A DNA stretch of 64,000 nt from an uncultured Lysobacteraceae bacterium (GCA_902825775.1 CADECF010000003.1:1-64000), one strand, 5' to 3'; counted from the first letter of the stretch, positions 1-9,277 are shown. The notes: generated from the letters alone by a model not told the origin. Made by a program: numbers and translations.

Positions 1-293
1 GAATGACGAGCGAAGGGCAAAGACGCTGGATGACATGCCGCTCCTGCGGCATGCCTTGCGGGCCATCTGCTGCGCAGATGTTCGCTCCGGCATCCTGCCT
101 CCGCAGTCCCGTGTTCGCGGGGGTGATGGGTTTGAAGCAGAGCAATATGGGTCCCAGCGTCCGCTGGGATGACGTCATGAAAGCAACAGCAGCGGAGCAA
201 GCTCCGCTCTACAGAGCAAGACCAGAGCAGCGGGGCAAGCCCCGCTCTACAAAAGCAGGAGCAAAGTCGGATGACATGCGGCTGTGGGGCGCC
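1..293. repeat. Intergenic repeat mosaic without a gene
   Basis: No credible coding region is seen here. The stretch is assembled from repeat fragments that recur in the window. Positions 78-109 match 57218-57249 exactly. Positions 150-176 hold a variant family C arm. Positions 188-263 hold two copies of a short inverted motif of the form GCGGAGCAAGCTCCGC followed by TCTACA, also seen near 55440. The open frames over it are artefacts of high GC. Confidence 0.7.
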
Positions 294-1394
294 TCACTTC
301 CCTTCGGCGGCCGGCTCACCAGACGCAAGCAACGTCGTCAGCACAGGTTCCAACTGCTGCTTACGCCACCCCGACAGCATGTCCGGCCAGACGCCGCTTT
401 CCAGCAGCACTTCCAGATAGCGCCGCGAAGCGAGTACGCCGTCGGGCAGGCCGAGTTCGGCGCTGCGGGCGGAGACCGCGTCCTGCATGCGTTTGAGCCG
501 GTTCTTGTCGCGATCGGCCGCGCTGGCCATCGGCATCGTGGATTCGTCCGGCAGCGGCGTCGCCAGGGCTTGCCAGATCGCCGCGCCGAGTTTGCGCGGC
601 GCCTTGGGATGCGCATCGAGTTGCGCCTGCAGTGCGCGCGCATCTGTCGGCGGCGTGCGCGCGAGCGCGACCGCCAAATCGTTGTCCAGGATCCAACTGC
701 GCGGCCGGTCGCTGTCGCGTGCCTGGCGTTCGCGCCAGCGCAGCAGGCGCAGCAGATGGCGTTGCGCATCGGCATCGAGAAATTGTGCGGTGCGCATGCC
801 CAGGTGCGGCCAACGTTCGCCGGCATCGGCGGCGCTGCCCGAGGCCAGGCGCGCGGCGTCTTCGGCGAGCCAGTCGTGGCGGTCGAGCTCGCGCAGGCGC
901 GCGTCCAGCCGGTCGTGCAATGCGAACAGATGGCGGACATCGTCCGCGGCGTATTCCAACTGCGCCGCCGATAACGGCCGGCGCAGCCAATCCGAGCGGG
1001 TCTCGCCTTTGTCCAGCGCTACGCCCAGCAACTCCTGCACCAATCGCTGATAGCCGATGCCGGCGGCGACGCCGGCCAGCGCCGCGGCGATCTGCGTATC
1101 GAACAACGGCCGCGGCACCGCGCCGCAAGCGCGTTGGAAGGCCACCAGATCTTCGCTGGCGCTGTGCATGATCTTGAGCACGGCCGGATCGGTGAGCAGC
1201 GGCGTCAGCGCTTCGGGCATGCCCGGCACCAAAGGGTCGACCAGCAGGATGTCGTCGTCGATCGCGATCTGCACCAGCGCCAGTTGCGGCCAATAAGTGC
1301 GTTCGCGGATGAATTCGGTGTCCAGCCCGATCCGCGCCGGGCGCGTGGCGAGGCGGTGGGTGAGGGTGTCGGGGTCTGAAATCCAGTGGGACAA
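294..1394 (-). CDS. rnd: Ribonuclease D
   Basis: This is a 366-residue 3'-5' exoribonuclease of the DEDDy class that trims the 3' ends of tRNA precursors and other small RNAs in the cytoplasm. The exonuclease domain fills about the first 170 residues. The acidic metal ligands are visible as D25 and E27 in LDTEF, D82 in SEDLVAF, and the Y148-x3-D152 pair in YAADD. The rest fits the HRDC-containing C-terminal half of the family, and the length is normal. It is transcribed away from the lipoprotein gene at 1501, and the 106-base gap should hold both promoters. The family call is secure; the exact RNA substrates are inferred from the family. Confidence 0.95.
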   Translation of the reverse strand: MSHWISDPDTLTHRLATRPARIGLDTEFIRERTYWPQLALVQIAIDDDILLVDPLVPGMPEALTPLLTDPAVLKIMHSASEDLVAFQRACGAVPRPLFDTQIAAALAGVAAGIGYQRLVQELLGVALDKGETRSDWLRRPLSAAQLEYAADDVRHLFALHDRLDARLRELDRHDWLAEDAARLASGSAADAGERWPHLGMRTAQFLDADAQRHLLRLLRWRERQARDSDRPRSWILDNDLAVALARTPPTDARALQAQLDAHPKAPRKLGAAIWQALATPLPDESTMPMASAADRDKNRLKRMQDAVSARSAELGLPDGVLASRRYLEVLLESGVWPDMLSGWRKQQLEPVLTTLLASGEPAAEGK

Positions 1395-1500
1395 TGCGGT
1401 TCAACGTGAGGAAAGAGAGTGAGCCTAACTGCCCGGGCGGTGTGCTTGTCAAACGCGAGCGTCGGGCTTCGGGTGGCGGGAAACGGCGCAGGCAGTTAAC

Positions 1501-3423
1501 GTGCCGGCCATGATCCGCATTGCATGGTGCCAGAAGGTCGGCGAAAAGCATCGCCCGGACGGAGGCAGTCTGCGCATTTCCATCGCTCCGCTGTTGTTGC
1601 TGGCGATGTCCGCAGCAGGTTGCGGCGGCGACGACACGGCGCCCGAGCCGCGTCCGCGGGACCCGCGGCCTCTCGTTTCCGAAAAAGGGCCGGCGCCGAG
1701 CGTCACGATCACGGGCGACGACCGCGCAAGCCAGGCGTTGAACTGGACGGCTCCGGCTGTGACGCTGCAGCCCGAGCAATTGGCCGCAGCCCGGCGCGAT
1801 GCGGTCAAAGCCGTCAGGGAAAAGCACTGGTATGCGGATGCGCAGGCGGCGATCCCGCTGTATCTGGCGATCCTGAAACTCGCGCCCGACGACGCCGATG
1901 CGAAGAACGGCCTGGCGCGGGCCTTGAGCGGCGTGCTGAAAGAGGGCGAGGCGGCATTGGCGCAGACCGATCGCGACGAAGCCGCGCTCGATCGCGCCCA
2001 CGAGATCGCCGCCGTTGCTCGCACGGTGAATCCGGCGGATCCTGCGGTCATCGTCTATCTGACCCAGGTGGACCTGGCCGACCGTCTGCTGCTGTTGAAC
2101 GAGCAGGGCGAACGCGATCTGCAGGCGAGCCGTCTGGGCGAGGCCACCGACGGTGCGCTTCGAAAATTCCGTGCGGTGCTGACGCTGCGCCCTGACCAAC
2201 CGCGGGCGATGCAAGGTTTGGCGGCGGTCGAAAGCGGGCTGATACGGCGTGCCGAAGGCGCCGCCGAGCGTGGCGAATTCGGCGCGGCGCGTTACTGGCT
2301 GAATCAGGCCGTGGCGCTGCGCCCCGACAGCGGTACCCATGCCGATGCCGCGGCGCGCATCGAAGCGACGCGCTCGCGGTTGGTTGCGCGCTGGCACGAT
2401 GAGGGCATCGCGGCGCTCGGCAAGATCAACGGTCTGGCGCTGGCGCGGCGCAAGCTGGCCGATGTGCTGCGCATCGCCGAGCCTGGCGACACCGCCGCGG
2501 CCGATCTGCGCGAGCGCATCGAACTGGCCACGCACTACGGCCAGTTCAGGCCGGGCCAGGCCTTCACCGATGCCTTGCGCGACGGTGCCCGCGGTCCGCA
2601 GATGGTGGTCGTCCCGCACGGCGGCTTCAGGATGGGCGCGAAAGAAGACGAGGCGGGCGCCAGCAAAGCCGAGTGGCCCTCCCACTACGTACGCTTCGAT
2701 CGCGGCTTCGCGATGTCGCGCAGCGAAGTCACGGTGGGCGAATTCCGGCGCTTCATGCAGGCCACGGGCCATCGCGCGCGCGCGTCGCGGCGCGGGCATT
2801 CGATCGTGTACGACGAGCGCAGCGGCAACTTCGTGCGCCGCAGCGGCGTCGACTGGCGCAGCGACTACGTCGGCAATCCCGCCGCCGACGATCTGCCGGT
2901 GCTGCACGTCAGCGCCCGCGACGCCGAAGCCTACACCGACTGGCTGACGCACCAGAGCGGCCATCGCTACCGTCTGCCAAGCGAAGCCGAATTCGAATAC
3001 GCGGTGCGCGGAGGTAACGACGACGCGTGGCCCTGGGGCGAGAGCCGCCCGCCGGTCGGATCGGGAAACCTGACCGGCAGCCGCGATCGCTCGCCGTCCG
3101 GGCGCACCTGGAGCAATGCCTTCCAGGGCTATGGCGACGGCTATTGGGGGCCGGCGCCGGTCGCCAGCGGCCGCCCCAATCGATACGGCCTTCACGACCT
3201 GGCGGGCAACGTCAGCGAGTGGATGGCCGACTGCTGGCACGAAGGCTATCGACGCGCGCCGGCGGATGGGCGAGCATGGATCAACCCGGGTTGCCGGACG
3301 CGCGTGATCCGCGGCGGTTCCTGGGCCAGTTCGCCGGCGCAGACGCGTTCGGCGTGGCGCATGTCGGCATCGGGCGATATCACCAATGCGCGGCTCGGGT
3401 TCCGTGTCGTGCGCGATCTTTGA
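1501..3423 (+). CDS. Lipoprotein with TPR-like region and FGE-sulfatase (SUMF1-type) domain
   Basis: A 640-residue protein starting at GTG 1501 (ATG 1510 is an alternative). A hydrophobic segment at residues 28-40 ends in a lipobox-like SAAGC, so lipidation at C41 and periplasmic location are likely. Residues about 85-340 are helical and TPR-like (LKLAPDDADAKNGLARAL; LTLRPDQPRAMQGLAAVE). From about residue 366 the FGE-sulfatase fold begins (MVVVPHGGFRMG) and ends with RVIRGGSW and LGFRVV. The two catalytic cysteines of true formylglycine-generating enzymes, which follow RGGS, are absent (ASSPAQTRSAW), so it probably does not oxidise sulfatases and may act as a binding or envelope-stress module. 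It lies 65 bases before the M48 protease gene on the same strand. Confidence 0.8.
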   Translation: MPAMIRIAWCQKVGEKHRPDGGSLRISIAPLLLLAMSAAGCGGDDTAPEPRPRDPRPLVSEKGPAPSVTITGDDRASQALNWTAPAVTLQPEQLAAARRDAVKAVREKHWYADAQAAIPLYLAILKLAPDDADAKNGLARALSGVLKEGEAALAQTDRDEAALDRAHEIAAVARTVNPADPAVIVYLTQVDLADRLLLLNEQGERDLQASRLGEATDGALRKFRAVLTLRPDQPRAMQGLAAVESGLIRRAEGAAERGEFGAARYWLNQAVALRPDSGTHADAAARIEATRSRLVARWHDEGIAALGKINGLALARRKLADVLRIAEPGDTAAADLRERIELATHYGQFRPGQAFTDALRDGARGPQMVVVPHGGFRMGAKEDEAGASKAEWPSHYVRFDRGFAMSRSEVTVGEFRRFMQATGHRARASRRGHSIVYDERSGNFVRRSGVDWRSDYVGNPAADDLPVLHVSARDAEAYTDWLTHQSGHRYRLPSEAEFEYAVRGGNDDAWPWGESRPPVGSGNLTGSRDRSPSGRTWSNAFQGYGDGYWGPAPVASGRPNRYGLHDLAGNVSEWMADCWHEGYRRAPADGRAWINPGCRTRVIRGGSWASSPAQTRSAWRMSASGDITNARLGFRVVRDL

Positions 3424-3488
3424 ACGGGTAACCGAAGGATTTGCGGCCGGTCGCATAGACGCCCGCATCAAGCATAGGAGACGGGGCG

Positions 3489-4379
3489 ATGCGGATCGAT
3501 CCATACGGCAACAGTGCGCAGGGCGGCCAGCGTCGCGGCGGCGGCATCCGCTGGTGGATATTGCTGCTGTTCGCCGGTTACGCGGCCTACTACTGGTTCT
3601 CCAACCGCACCACCGATCCGATGACCGGCGAAAAGGTCGTCATCGACCGCAGCCTGTCCGCGGAGGACGAGAAGCAGCTCGGTCTGCAGGCGTATCAGGA
3701 AATATTGCAGCAGGAGCGGCCGGTCGATCCCAATTCCGCGGTCGCCAAGCAGATCCGCGAAATCGCGCAGCGGCTGGTCGCCAAGGTCGATGTGGTCGAA
3801 ACCGCGCTCGCGGCCGAGCACGGCCAGCAACCGCAGCATTTCTCGCGCACGTTCGAGTGGGAAGTGAACGTGATCCAGTCCGACCAGGCGAACGCGTTCT
3901 GCCTCCCGGGCGGCAAGATGGCGGTCTACACGGGCCTGGTGCCCGTGGCGCAGAACGCCGACGCGATGGCGGCGGTGATGGGACATGAAATCGCGCACGC
4001 GCTGTTGCGCCACGGTGCGCAACGCATGGCGCAGCAGCGCTTGGCGCAGTTGGGGCAGGTCGCCGGCGCGGTCAGCGGCATGGATGCGCAGACCCAGCAG
4101 ATGGTCATGTCGGCCTACGGCTACGGCATGATGCTGCCGTACGCGCGAGCCCACGAGACGCAGGCCGATGAGGTCGGCCTGATGCTCGCGGCAGCGGCCT
4201 GCTTCAATCCGCAGGAAGCGATTCCGTTATGGGAGCGCATGAGCGCGGCCAGCGGCGGGCAGGCGCCGCCGGAATTCGCTTCGACGCATCCCAATCCCGG
4301 CACTCGCATCGCAAATTTGCAGGCGTTGATGCCCAAGGCGATGGAGTATCGGGCGAAGTATTGCCCGCAGGGCAGATAG
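3489..4379 (+). CDS. M48 family zinc metallopeptidase, membrane-anchored
   Basis: A 296-residue protein with one N-terminal membrane segment (about residues 19-37, WWILLLFAGYAAYYWF), so the peptidase domain should face the periplasm. The zinc motif HEIAH lies within MGHEIAHALLRHG and the third ligand region is ETQADEVGL, as expected for M48 family C/B peptidases related to YggG/LoiP and BepA. These degrade or quality-control envelope proteins. The purine-rich TAGGAGACGGGGCG precedes the ATG at 3489. Its position just after the FGE-like lipoprotein suggests co-transcription and possibly a shared envelope role, which is inference. The specific substrate is unknown. Confidence 0.88.
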   Translation: MRIDPYGNSAQGGQRRGGGIRWWILLLFAGYAAYYWFSNRTTDPMTGEKVVIDRSLSAEDEKQLGLQAYQEILQQERPVDPNSAVAKQIREIAQRLVAKVDVVETALAAEHGQQPQHFSRTFEWEVNVIQSDQANAFCLPGGKMAVYTGLVPVAQNADAMAAVMGHEIAHALLRHGAQRMAQQRLAQLGQVAGAVSGMDAQTQQMVMSAYGYGMMLPYARAHETQADEVGLMLAAAACFNPQEAIPLWERMSAASGGQAPPEFASTHPNPGTRIANLQALMPKAMEYRAKYCPQGR

Positions 4380-4739
4380 GCGCCGCTTTTCTTTTAAAGC
4401 CGTCATCCCCGCGAAGGCGGGGATCCAGCGACTTGCGCCATGGAAAAAAGCTTCCGCGCTGCGCGCGGGTCACCCTTCGGCATGCTCAGGGCAGGCCTTT
4501 CTTTGTTGGCCCAAAGAAAGTAACCAAAGAAAGGGCCCGAAGCTTAAGTGATTCGAAGCGCCTGACAGGCCCGCGGGCAACCTAGATTTCGTCGCGGTTG
4601 ACCTTCTTACGCAGGTATTAGATTTTGATTCGCAGCGCCTGCGGTGACGTGGCTTTTGCGGATTTGCGCAAAGAGCAAAGCAAAGTCACTGGATCTCCGT
4701 CTTCGCGGAGATGACGGCTTAAAGCAAAAAACGGCGCGC
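4380..4739. repeat. Intergenic repeat cluster
   Basis: No gene is seen in these 360 bases. They open with a family D hairpin (about 4402-4432) and close with the opposite arm ending in GATGACGGCTT (about 4687-4722). Between them is a different inverted motif, CTTTCTTTGTTGGCCC with GGGCC-CAAAGAAAG-type partners, at about 4497-4540. The arms flanking unrelated sequence look like a composite of several dispersed elements. Confidence 0.6.
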
Positions 4740-5480
4740 TCAAAAACTCATGAACAACCCGCCGTTGACGGGAATATTCGCGCCGGTGATGAATCCCGCA
4801 TCGTCGGCGGTGAGAAAGGTCACCGTACGCGCGATTTCGTCCGGCCGGCCGAGGCGCCCGACCGGCACCTTGTCGACGATGCCGTTGCGGATCTCTTCCG
4901 GCATCGCCATCACCAGCGCGGTTTCGCAGTAACCGGGCGAGACCGAATTCACCGTCACGCCCTTGCGCGCCACTTCTCGCGCCAGCGCCATCGTGAAACC
5001 GTGCATGCCGGCCTTGGCGGCGGAGTAGTTGGTCTGGCCGAACTGGCCGGTCTGGCCGTTGACCGAGCTGATGTTGACCACGCGACCGAAACCGCGCTCG
5101 GCCATGCCGTCCACGCTATGCCGGCACAGGTTGAAAACGCCGTCCAAGTTGACGTTGAGCACCGCTTCCCACTGCACGCGGTCCATCTTGCGCAGCGTGG
5201 TGTCGCGGGTGATGCCGGCGGCGTTGACCAGGATGTCCAGCGAGCCGTGCTCGGCCTTCACCTTTTCCACCAGCGCGGCGCAGGCTTGGAAATCGGCGAC
5301 GTCCAGCGCTTCGAAGCGCACGTCGCGGCCCTCGACTTCGCGCATGAACTCCTCGACTCGCTCCGGGCGCGTGCCCAGGTCCGCAGCGATGACGGTGCGT
5401 CCCGCGTCGGCCAGGGATTTGCAGATTTCGGTGCCCAGGCCGCCGATGCCGCCGCTCACTACCGCTACGCGTTTGCTCAT
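4740..5480 (-). CDS. phaB: Acetoacetyl-CoA reductase, first copy (SDR family)
   Basis: A 246-residue short-chain dehydrogenase that should reduce acetoacetyl-CoA to (R)-3-hydroxybutyryl-CoA with NADPH, the second step of polyhydroxybutyrate synthesis. Visible are the Rossmann motif SGGIGGLGTE, the NAAG motif, the catalytic serine in NISSVNGQ, and the YSAAKAG catalytic tyrosine/lysine. The segments NGQTGQFGQTNYSAAKAGMHGF and SPGY are characteristic of PhaB rather than FabG. It reads in the same direction as phaR and a second phaB copy, with phaR between them. The two copies are clearly diverged, so they may differ in substrate chain length or cofactor use, which cannot be told from sequence alone. 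Confidence 0.85.
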   Translation of the reverse strand: MSKRVAVVSGGIGGLGTEICKSLADAGRTVIAADLGTRPERVEEFMREVEGRDVRFEALDVADFQACAALVEKVKAEHGSLDILVNAAGITRDTTLRKMDRVQWEAVLNVNLDGVFNLCRHSVDGMAERGFGRVVNISSVNGQTGQFGQTNYSAAKAGMHGFTMALAREVARKGVTVNSVSPGYCETALVMAMPEEIRNGIVDKVPVGRLGRPDEIARTVTFLTADDAGFITGANIPVNGGLFMSF

Positions 5481-5508
5481 ACTGGTTTTTCCCCTGTTAC
5501 CTGATTTT

Positions 5509-5608
5509 TTGTGGGAGCGGCTTTTGTGGGAACGGCTTTAGCCGCGAGCTTTTCGACAGGCAGCGATCTCGCTCGAAGAGCTCGCGGCTAAAGCCGCTCC
5601 CACAAAAA
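5509..5608. repeat. Family A inverted repeat
   Basis: A hairpin-forming element between phaB and phaR. The left arm contains GTGGGAGCGG and GGCTTTAGCCGCGAGCT. The right arm is its reverse complement, AGCTCGCGGCTAAAGCCGC followed by TCCCAC. The left arm has an extra partial unit (GTGGGAACGGC). Confidence 0.85.
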
Positions 5609-5631
5609 ATGAGCTCTAGGAAGCGGAAACG

Positions 5632-5658
5632 AAAAAATCCGCGCAGCGCGCGGATTTT
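5632..5658 (-). terminator. Rho-independent terminator after phaR
   Basis: On the minus strand, AAAATCCGCGCG then CTG then CGCGGATTTTTT forms a GC-rich stem followed by a T run, 15 bases after the phaR stop codon. Confidence 0.75.
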
Positions 5659-5673
5659 CATCAAAACGGGGAC

Positions 5674-6168
5674 TCACTTCGCCCGCGTTTTGGCCGTGTC
5701 TTTGTTCGCGTCGACTGGACGTCCGCCGATGCCGCCGCCCACCACGTTCTGCTGGAACTGCTTCCACAACTCGAGGTTGCGCTCGGTCAGCTGGTTCATC
5801 ATCGCCCACGGCGTCTGCCCGAGCATGCTGCCCATCTGCTGGCGGAACTGGTTCTGCTGTTCCAAGAACATCTGCATCGAGCGTTCCAGATAGCTGCCCA
5901 TGAAGCCCTGCAGCGAATCGCCGTAGAAACGGATCAGCTGGCTGAGCAACTGCGTGGACAGCATCGGTTCGCCGTCCTGCTCGTGCTCGGCGATGATCTG
6001 CAGCAGCACCTGGCGGGTCAGATCCTCGCCGGTCTTGGCGTCGCGCACTTCGAAATCTTCGCCGTCTACGATCAGTTGGCGCACGTCTTCGATCGTGATG
6101 TAGCTGGAGATCTCGGTGTCGTAAAGACGGCGGTTCGGGTATTTCTTAATGATGCGGTTGGCTGCCAT
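5674..6168 (-). CDS. phaR: Polyhydroxyalkanoate synthesis repressor PhaR
   Basis: A 164-residue regulator using ATG 6168. An upstream in-frame ATG at 6225 is possible, but the conserved domain begins directly with MAANRIIKKYPNRRLYDT. The N-terminal PHB/PHA-accumulation regulator DNA-binding domain spans about residues 3-65 (YPNRRLYDTEISSYITIEDV) and is followed by the PHB accumulation domain (LSQLIRFYGDSLQGFMGSYLE). In known systems PhaR binds PHA granules and the promoters of phasin and phaR genes, so it derepresses when polymer accumulates. It sits between two phaB paralogues, and no PHA synthase or phasin gene is in the window. Confidence 0.93.
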   Translation of the reverse strand: MAANRIIKKYPNRRLYDTEISSYITIEDVRQLIVDGEDFEVRDAKTGEDLTRQVLLQIIAEHEQDGEPMLSTQLLSQLIRFYGDSLQGFMGSYLERSMQMFLEQQNQFRQQMGSMLGQTPWAMMNQLTERNLELWKQFQQNVVGGGIGGRPVDANKDTAKTRAK

Positions 6169-6225
6169 GCGTGGATCCGCCCTGAGCTGGGGGCCGAGCA
6201 TGGCGCAGTGCAGCAGGGCTTGCAA

Positions 6226-6554
6226 CTTCGCGGACCGGAACTGCCGATATCAGTACCGGCCGGTATGGTGGGCCTGGATGCTGAACGGGCTAAAGCCCCT
6301 CTCCCATCGGGAGAGGGGTTGGGGTGAGGGTTCGGCGAAGCGAGGCCGCCGGAATTTTTGCGTTGAGCGTCGGCTAACGATTCCAATCGCGACGAACCCT
6401 CATCGCTTCGCCGAACCCTCATCCGGCGCTTCGCGCCACCTCGCTTCGCGCCCGGCCCTTGCGCTTAGCGCAAGGGCGTTCAGGCGTGCGCGAGCCATGG
6501 CTCGCAAGCGGCACGCCTTCACCCCGGCGGGAGAAGGAAAGGCGTGCCAGCGTG
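6226..6554. repeat. Intergenic repeat cluster between phaR and phaB copy 2
   Basis: No gene is seen. A short inverted motif, CCCCTCTCCCATCGGGAGAGG followed by GTTGGGGTGAGGG, lies at about 6296-6330, and related CTCATCGCTTCGCCGAACC and CGGCGGGAGAAGG fragments follow. The same CTCTCCC/GGGAGAGG motif occurs near 34860-34980 and 38910-39100. Confidence 0.6.
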
Positions 6555-7295
6555 TCACCAGCCCATGTACTGCCCGCCATTCGCGGACAAGTTGGCGCCG
6601 GTGATCCAGCTGGCCTCGTCCGGAATGAAGAAGGCGACGGCATAGGCGATTTCTTCTGGACTGCCCAGGCGGCCGGTGGGGATCTGCGCCACGATCTTGT
6701 TGCGCACCTCCTCGGGCACGGCCATCACCATGTCGGTGCCGATATAGCCGGGGGAAACGGTATTGACGGTGATCCCGAAGCGCGCGTTTTCCTGCGCCAG
6801 CGAAATCGTGAAACCGTGCATGCCGGCCTTGGCCGCGGCGTAGTTGGCCTGGCCGTACTGGCCTTTCTGGCCGTTGATCGAGCTGATCTGTATGACGCGG
6901 CCCCATTTGCGCTCGCGCATGCCCTCGATCACCGGCCGGGTCATGTTGTAGACCGAGTTGAGGTTGGTGTTGATCACTTCGGTCCACTGCACCGGCGTCA
7001 TCTTGTGGAAGGTGGTGTCGCGAGTGATGCCGGCGTTGTTGACGAGGATGTCGACCGGGCCGAGCTTGCTCTCAACCTCGCGCACCAGCGCTGCGGCTTC
7101 TTCGGGCGAGCCCACGTCGCCCTTGACCAGAGTGATGTCGTAACCCTGATCTTTCAGCTGCTGCTGCCAGGCGCGGGCTTTTTCCTCATTGCGGTAGTTG
7201 GTGGCCACCTGGTGCCCCAGATCCGCCAGTCGTTTGACGATAGCCGTGCCGATGCCGCCGGTGCCGCCGGTGACCAGTGCGATGCGGGGGGTCAT
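6555..7295 (-). CDS. phaB: Acetoacetyl-CoA reductase, second copy (SDR family)
   Basis: A 246-residue SDR that closely follows the canonical PhaB pattern: TGGTGGIGTA cofactor loop, NNAG motif, QISSINGQKGQYGQ with the catalytic serine, YAAAKAG, and SPGYIGTDMV. It should make (R)-3-hydroxyacyl-CoA for polyhydroxyalkanoate synthesis. It is the same length as the copy at 4740 but differs widely in the first 80 residues and the C-terminus, so the duplication is old. It lies upstream of phaR in the reading direction with a repeat-filled gap, so co-transcription with phaR is uncertain. The gluQ gene follows upstream on the same strand, 42 bases away. Confidence 0.87.
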   Translation of the reverse strand: MTPRIALVTGGTGGIGTAIVKRLADLGHQVATNYRNEEKARAWQQQLKDQGYDITLVKGDVGSPEEAAALVREVESKLGPVDILVNNAGITRDTTFHKMTPVQWTEVINTNLNSVYNMTRPVIEGMRERKWGRVIQISSINGQKGQYGQANYAAAKAGMHGFTISLAQENARFGITVNTVSPGYIGTDMVMAVPEEVRNKIVAQIPTGRLGSPEEIAYAVAFFIPDEASWITGANLSANGGQYMGW

Positions 7296-7337
7296 GCTTT
7301 TCTCCAGGTTGCCGTCGGTGCGCGGCTCGTCCCGATT

Positions 7338-8252
7338 CTAGTCAGGCTTCGTGTCGCGGTCGTTGTGCAGCGCGGCGAGAGATAACTGCGGTGTGCGGGG
7401 CAGGCGCGCGGGATCGAAATGCCGGCGCATGGCCTCCAACAGGCGGTCGACCGATCCGCTACCCGTCGCCGCCAAGGATGCCTGACCCAGCGCGTGCCAC
7501 ACGGCCCGCATCGCCGGCAGCGGGTCGGCCGCGTCGACCGGCAAAGCGGCCAGCGATTTGGACAGCTTGCGGCCGTCGGCGCCCACCACCAGCGGCAGGT
7601 GCGCGTAGCGCGGCGTGGGCAGGCGCAGTGCGCGTTGCAACAGGATCTGGCGCGGGGTGGAGTCGAGCAGATCGGCGCCGCGGACCACGTCGGTGATGCC
7701 TTGCGCGGCATCGTCGGCCACCACGGCGAGTTGGTAGGCCCATAAGCCGTCCGCGCGGCGCAGTACGAAATCGCCGACTTCGGCCGCCACATCCTGAGCG
7801 AAATCGCCCTGCAGCCCATCTTCGAACGACAATCGGGTACCGTCGGGCACGCGCAAACGTATCGCAGGATCCGGGCGCGCAGCGGCTGCGACGCAGGCGC
7901 GGTGCACGCCGCCGCCGTCGGCCAGGTCGCTGCGGCTGCAATGGCAGACGAAAGCGGCGCCGCTGGCGAGCAACGTGTCCAGCGCAGCCTGGTAGTGCGC
8001 GCCGCGCTCGCTCTGTTTGACGACCGGCGCATCCGAAATCAGACCGAACGATGCCAGCGCATGCATCTGCCGTTCAGCCGCGCCGGCCACTTCGCGCGGC
8101 GGGTCGAGGTCTTCGATGCGGATCAACCATTCGCCGTCCGCATGGCGGGCCGCCAACCAGCTTCCGAAAGCGGCCAGCAGCGAGCCGAAATGCAGGGGTC
8201 CGGTGGGCGAGGGCGCAAAACGGCCCCGATAGGTTTGCGTGGCTTGCTGCAC
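7338..8252 (-). CDS. gluQ: Glutamyl-Q tRNA(Asp) synthetase
   Basis: A 304-residue truncated glutamyl-tRNA synthetase paralogue that lacks the anticodon-binding domain and attaches glutamate to the queuosine base in the anticodon of tRNA-Asp. The HIGH-type motif reads PTGPLHFGS near residue 20. The KMSKS-type motif is GRKLSKS. The [12 protein letters not shown]...HRAC segment supplies the zinc-knuckle cysteines. Length fits the GluQ-RS family, about 300 residues, rather than full GltX of about 470. It is divergent from htpX, sharing a 93-base upstream region. The call is secure from length and motif set. Confidence 0.93.
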   Translation of the reverse strand: MQQATQTYRGRFAPSPTGPLHFGSLLAAFGSWLAARHADGEWLIRIEDLDPPREVAGAAERQMHALASFGLISDAPVVKQSERGAHYQAALDTLLASGAAFVCHCSRSDLADGGGVHRACVAAAARPDPAIRLRVPDGTRLSFEDGLQGDFAQDVAAEVGDFVLRRADGLWAYQLAVVADDAAQGITDVVRGADLLDSTPRQILLQRALRLPTPRYAHLPLVVGADGRKLSKSLAALPVDAADPLPAMRAVWHALGQASLAATGSGSVDRLLEAMRRHFDPARLPRTPQLSLAALHNDRDTKPD

Positions 8253-8345
8253 GGAGGTTCCCGACGTTCGACGACTTGAATTTAACCGGCTTCAACCACA
8301 ATTTCGATGCATGCGCGGCCCCCAACGCGCATTTCGGAAATTACG

Positions 8346-9242
8346 ATGTTCAAACGTATCGCGTTGTTCCTGGCCACCAATCTGGCGGTGCTGGCGCTGC
8401 TCAGCATCGTCATGTCGATCTTCGGCATCGATCCGTCCACCGGCACCGGGTTGCTGCTGATGGCCGCTATCTTCGGTTTCGGCGGCTCGCTGATCTCGTT
8501 GCTGATGTCGAAGTTCGTCGCCAAGCGCGCCACCGGCGCTCAAGTGATCGAGCAACCGCGCAACGAGGCCGAGCAGTGGCTGGTCGCCACGGTGCGGCGG
8601 CAGGCCCAGGCGGCCGGCATCGGCATGCCCGAAGTGGCCATCTACGATGCGCCGGAGATCAACGCTTTCGCCACCGGCGCCAACCGCAACAACGCCCTGG
8701 TCGCCGTTTCGACCGGCCTGCTGCGCGCGTTGGACCGCGACGAAGCCGAAGCGGTGCTCGGTCATGAGGTCAGCCACGTCGCCAACGGCGACATGGTGAC
8801 GATGGCCTTGCTGCAGGGCGTGCTGAACACGTTCGTGATCGTGCTGGCGCGCGTGGTCGGCCGCGCGATCGACGGTTATTTGAGCGGCGGCCGCGACAGC
8901 GGCGGCGGCATCGGTTATTTCGCGACGGTGTTCGTGCTGGACATGGTCTTCGGTTTGTTCGCCAGCATGATCGCGATGTGGTTCTCGCGTCATCGCGAGT
9001 TCCGCGCCGATGCCGGCGGTGCCGCATTGGCCGGCCGCGGCAAGATGATCGCGGCGCTGGAGAAGCTGTCGTTGAACCATGGCGCCAACACGCTGCCCAA
9101 GCAGGTCGCCGCGTTCGGCATCAGCGGCGCGATCGGGCATGGACTGCGCAAGCTGCTGCTGAGCCATCCGCCGTTGGAAGAGCGCATCCAGGCGTTGCGC
9201 AATGCGCCGGAAGAAGCGTTGCGGCAGCGGTTGGCTGCCTGA
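8346..9242 (+). CDS. htpX: Membrane zinc protease HtpX
   Basis: A 298-residue M48B integral membrane protease that degrades misfolded inner-membrane proteins together with FtsH. ATG 8346 is chosen because the family starts [15 protein letters not shown]; the upstream ATG 8307 adds an unconserved tail. There are two N-terminal membrane helices (about residues 5-25 and 36-54), the zinc motif HEVSH, two further hydrophobic segments after it, and a third-ligand region [11 protein letters not shown]. Expression of homologues rises under heat or envelope stress, but no specific operator is evident here. A strong terminator follows the stop codon. Confidence 0.95.
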   Translation: MFKRIALFLATNLAVLALLSIVMSIFGIDPSTGTGLLLMAAIFGFGGSLISLLMSKFVAKRATGAQVIEQPRNEAEQWLVATVRRQAQAAGIGMPEVAIYDAPEINAFATGANRNNALVAVSTGLLRALDRDEAEAVLGHEVSHVANGDMVTMALLQGVLNTFVIVLARVVGRAIDGYLSGGRDSGGGIGYFATVFVLDMVFGLFASMIAMWFSRHREFRADAGGAALAGRGKMIAALEKLSLNHGANTLPKQVAAFGISGAIGHGLRKLLLSHPPLEERIQALRNAPEEALRQRLAA

Positions 9243-9251
9243 GCGATCCAT

Positions 9252-9277
9252 AAAAACCCGCCGAAAGGCGGGTTTTT
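9252..9277. terminator. Terminator after htpX (possibly bidirectional)
   Basis: AAAAACCCGCC, a GAAA loop, then GGCGGGTTTTT make a symmetrical stem with A and T tracts, 10 bases after the htpX stop. Its symmetry means it could also stop transcripts from the minus-strand fimX gene. Confidence 0.85.

Noticed and set aside
361-3504. A 1047-codon open frame on the minus strand
   Set aside because: It runs antisense through the FGE-like lipoprotein gene and overlaps RNase D out of frame. Composition is arginine- and alanine-rich with no recognisable domain, typical of shadow frames in high-GC DNA.
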